Assembly: GCA_021799755.1 (NCBI GenBank)
Contig: JAJYZU010000044.1
Location: 1 to 8,345, forward strand
Origin: Thermoplasmata archaeon
GTDB taxonomy: Archaea; Thermoplasmatota; Thermoplasmata; Thermoplasmatales; Thermoplasmataceae
Length of the DNA stretch: 8,345 bases
Reading direction: 5' to 3'
Position numbers and translations under genes: made by a program. The notes below the pieces were generated by a model, which saw nothing but the letters and a program-made list of their open reading frames with translations, was not told where the DNA came from and searched no databases. Shown here in pieces: positions 7,219 to 8,345 of this stretch; within the stretch, counting starts at the first letter, position 1, and every line of letters starts with the position of its first letter.

Positions 7219-7942
7219 CAAGAAACTATTTGATGAAAGCGGCCTGAGACTGGACGGGAGATCTCCCGGAGATCTGAGGCCTATAAGAATTGAGACAGAC
7301 GTGCTAAACAGGGCTGACGGTAGCGCATTCATAGAGTGGGGCGGCAACAAGATACAGGTAGCCGTATACGGACCCAGGGAGGCATACCCGAGGCACATGC
7401 AGGATATAAACCAGGCTTTCGTTAGGGCAAGGTACAACATGGCTGCATTCTCGGTCGATGAGAGAAAGCGCCCTGGACCTGACAGGAGATCCATGGAAAT
7501 ATCCAAGGTAATATCAGAGGCCCTTCAGGCAGCTGTGATGGTAGAACTTTTCCCAAGAGCCCAGATTGATGTTTTCATCGAGGTTCTGCAGGCCGATGCC
7601 GGCACCAGAATTGCAGGACTAACGGCTTCTGCAGTGGCACTCGCCGCAGCTGGAGTGCCGATGAGAGATCTTGTAGTTGGCTGCACTGCGGGCAAGGTGG
7701 ATGGAAAGGTAGTCCTTGATCTTTCCAAAGAGGAGGATAATTTTGGACAGGCAGACCTGCCGATAGCAGTTATGCCGAAGTCAGGAAAGGTTGTACTGAT
7801 GCAGATGGATGGCGATCTTTCCGTAGATGAGTTCAGTGAGGCAACTTCAATGATATTCAAAGCGACGGAGAGGATCAACCAGATTCAGCGTGATGCACTG
7901 AAGAAGAACTATGCAAATACCGCACAGGACTGGGGTGAGTAA
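7202..7942 (+). CDS. rrp41: Exosome complex catalytic exonuclease Rrp41 (RNase PH family)
   Basis: This is the active RNase PH-type subunit. It degrades RNA 3'-5' with inorganic phosphate to nucleoside diphosphates, and can add A-rich tails in reverse. It pairs with Rrp42 in a trimer of dimers. It is 246 aa, the standard archaeal length. LRLDGRSPGDLRPIRIE (15-31) is the typical opening. Phosphate/RNA-binding arginines are R95/R96 in GPDRRSMEISK and R136 in GTRIAG. The acidic active-site residues are D179 and D185 in EEDNFGQADLPIAVM. These sit three positions behind Sulfolobus R99, R139, D182 and D188, so the enzyme should be active. It starts with TTG, overlaps the end of rrp4 by 17 nt and has a GGTGA SD 5 nt upstream, implying coupled translation. 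rrp42 follows after 2 nt. Confidence 0.95.
   Translation: MGTASDKKLFDESGLRLDGRSPGDLRPIRIETDVLNRADGSAFIEWGGNKIQVAVYGPREAYPRHMQDINQAFVRARYNMAAFSVDERKRPGPDRRSMEISKVISEALQAAVMVELFPRAQIDVFIEVLQADAGTRIAGLTASAVALAAAGVPMRDLVVGCTAGKVDGKVVLDLSKEEDNFGQADLPIAVMPKSGKVVLMQMDGDLSVDEFSEATSMIFKATERINQIQRDALKKNYANTAQDWGE
7932..7938 (+). promoter_or_regulatory. SD site of rrp42
   Basis: GGGGTGA within the last codons of rrp41 is 6 nt before the ATG at 7945. It fixes that start and couples translation of the two ring subunits. Confidence 0.6.
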
Positions 7943-7944
7943 AA

Positions 7945-8345
7945 ATGCCGAGAGATGAACTGGATGTCATGTCCGAGATCAAGAGGAACTACATCCTTCA
8001 GAAGATCAAAAAGGACGGAATAAGAGCAGATGGAAGGAAGCTCGACGAAATGAGAAAGGTTACTATTCAGACAAACTTCATACCGAGAGCTTCGGGTTCA
8101 GCGGTTGTCACGCTTGGCAGAACAAAAGTGGTATGCGGTATCAAGATTGAGGCTGGAGAACCTTTTCCAGATACGCCTAACCAGGGCGTTCTGACTACAA
8201 ACGTGGAACTCCTTCCAATGGCCTTCCCTACCTTTGAGGCTGGCCCTCCAAGTGAAGATTCGATTGAAATTGCAAGGGTCGTTGACAGAGGAATCCGAGA
8301 ATCAAAGATGATAGATCTCCAGAAACTGGTCGTCGAACCGGCAAA
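7945..8345 (+). CDS. rrp42: Exosome complex subunit Rrp42 (RNase PH family), 5' part only
   Basis: This is the non-catalytic ring partner of Rrp41; it helps bind RNA and completes the Rrp41 active site. I translated 133 codons; the gene runs off the right edge (family length about 260 aa). The N-terminus MPRDELDVMSEIKRNYILQK is followed by IRADGRKLDEMRKVTIQTN, the usual Rrp42/RNase PH opening. GSAVVTLGRTKVVCGIKIE (52-70) and TPNQGVLTTNVELLPMAFPTFE are characteristic, as is the SIEIARVVDRGIRES helix. The GPPSEDSIEIARVVDRG stretch, where Rrp41 has GPDRRSMEISK, marks this as Rrp42. It starts 2 nt after the rrp41 stop with a GGGGTGA SD, so it belongs to the same operon. Confidence 0.94.
   Translation, partial: MPRDELDVMSEIKRNYILQKIKKDGIRADGRKLDEMRKVTIQTNFIPRASGSAVVTLGRTKVVCGIKIEAGEPFPDTPNQGVLTTNVELLPMAFPTFEAGPPSEDSIEIARVVDRGIRESKMIDLQKLVVEPA

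Noticed and set aside
6955..7506. 183-codon minus-strand ORF antisense to rrp4 and rrp41
   Set aside because: It is a long but typical shadow of two highly conserved coding genes. It has a Leu/Ser/Pro-rich translation without a domain.

Overview
The window looks like a stretch of a Thermoplasmatales-type archaeal chromosome (moderate GC by eye; genus not determined). Four lines of evidence point this way. There is an archaeal exosome run, Rrp4-Rrp41-Rrp42. There is a proline iminopeptidase very close in motifs and length to tricorn-interacting factor F1 of Thermoplasma. There is an archaeal/eukaryal-type tRNA-t6A methylthiotransferase. Several genes carry a TATA-like element about 25 nt before the start codon (leaderless mRNAs), while genes inside operons carry GGTGA/GAGG Shine-Dalgarno (SD) sites. 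No mobile element, CRISPR array, tRNA or rRNA was found.

Layout. On the minus strand, reading leftwards from about 6360: aspA-type aspartate ammonia-lyase (4985-6358), a small cupin (4469-4831, start revised), an APC-family amino acid permease (2820-4211, start revised) followed 8 nt later by the F1-type proline iminopeptidase (1918-2811), thioredoxin reductase (906-1823), and the 5' part of a radical SAM tRNA methylthiotransferase (1-756, running off the left edge). On the plus strand from 6529: rrp4, rrp41 and the first 133 codons of rrp42, tightly packed (17-nt overlap, then a 2-nt gap) and running off the right edge. The only divergent promoter region is 6359-6528 between aspA and rrp4. 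It holds a perfect 16-bp palindrome and other small repeats. The other sizeable gaps are 4212-4468 (upstream of the permease) and 4832-4984 (upstream of the cupin). Both contain short dyads or repeats that could be operators.

How the genes fit together. The plus-strand genes form one machine, the 3'-5' RNA-degrading/tailing exosome: Rrp41 is the catalytic subunit, Rrp42 its ring partner and Rrp4 the RNA-binding cap. The minus-strand genes are mostly metabolic and suit a peptide-scavenging heterotroph. F1 trims tricorn-derived peptides to free amino acids, the co-transcribed permease moves amino acids, and aspartase deaminates aspartate to fumarate. Thioredoxin reductase supports thiol redox balance, and the methylthiotransferase modifies tRNA position 37. 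That the metabolic genes act as one pathway is inference from gene order.

I see no clearly new multi-gene system. The points most worth checking are the dyads in the aspA/rrp4 divergent region, two start-codon revisions supported by TATA boxes lying inside the longer reading frames, a 9-codon mini-ORF with a very strong SD just before the cupin, and a thioredoxin reductase that keeps the NADPH motif which, from memory, the characterised T. acidophilum enzyme lacks.
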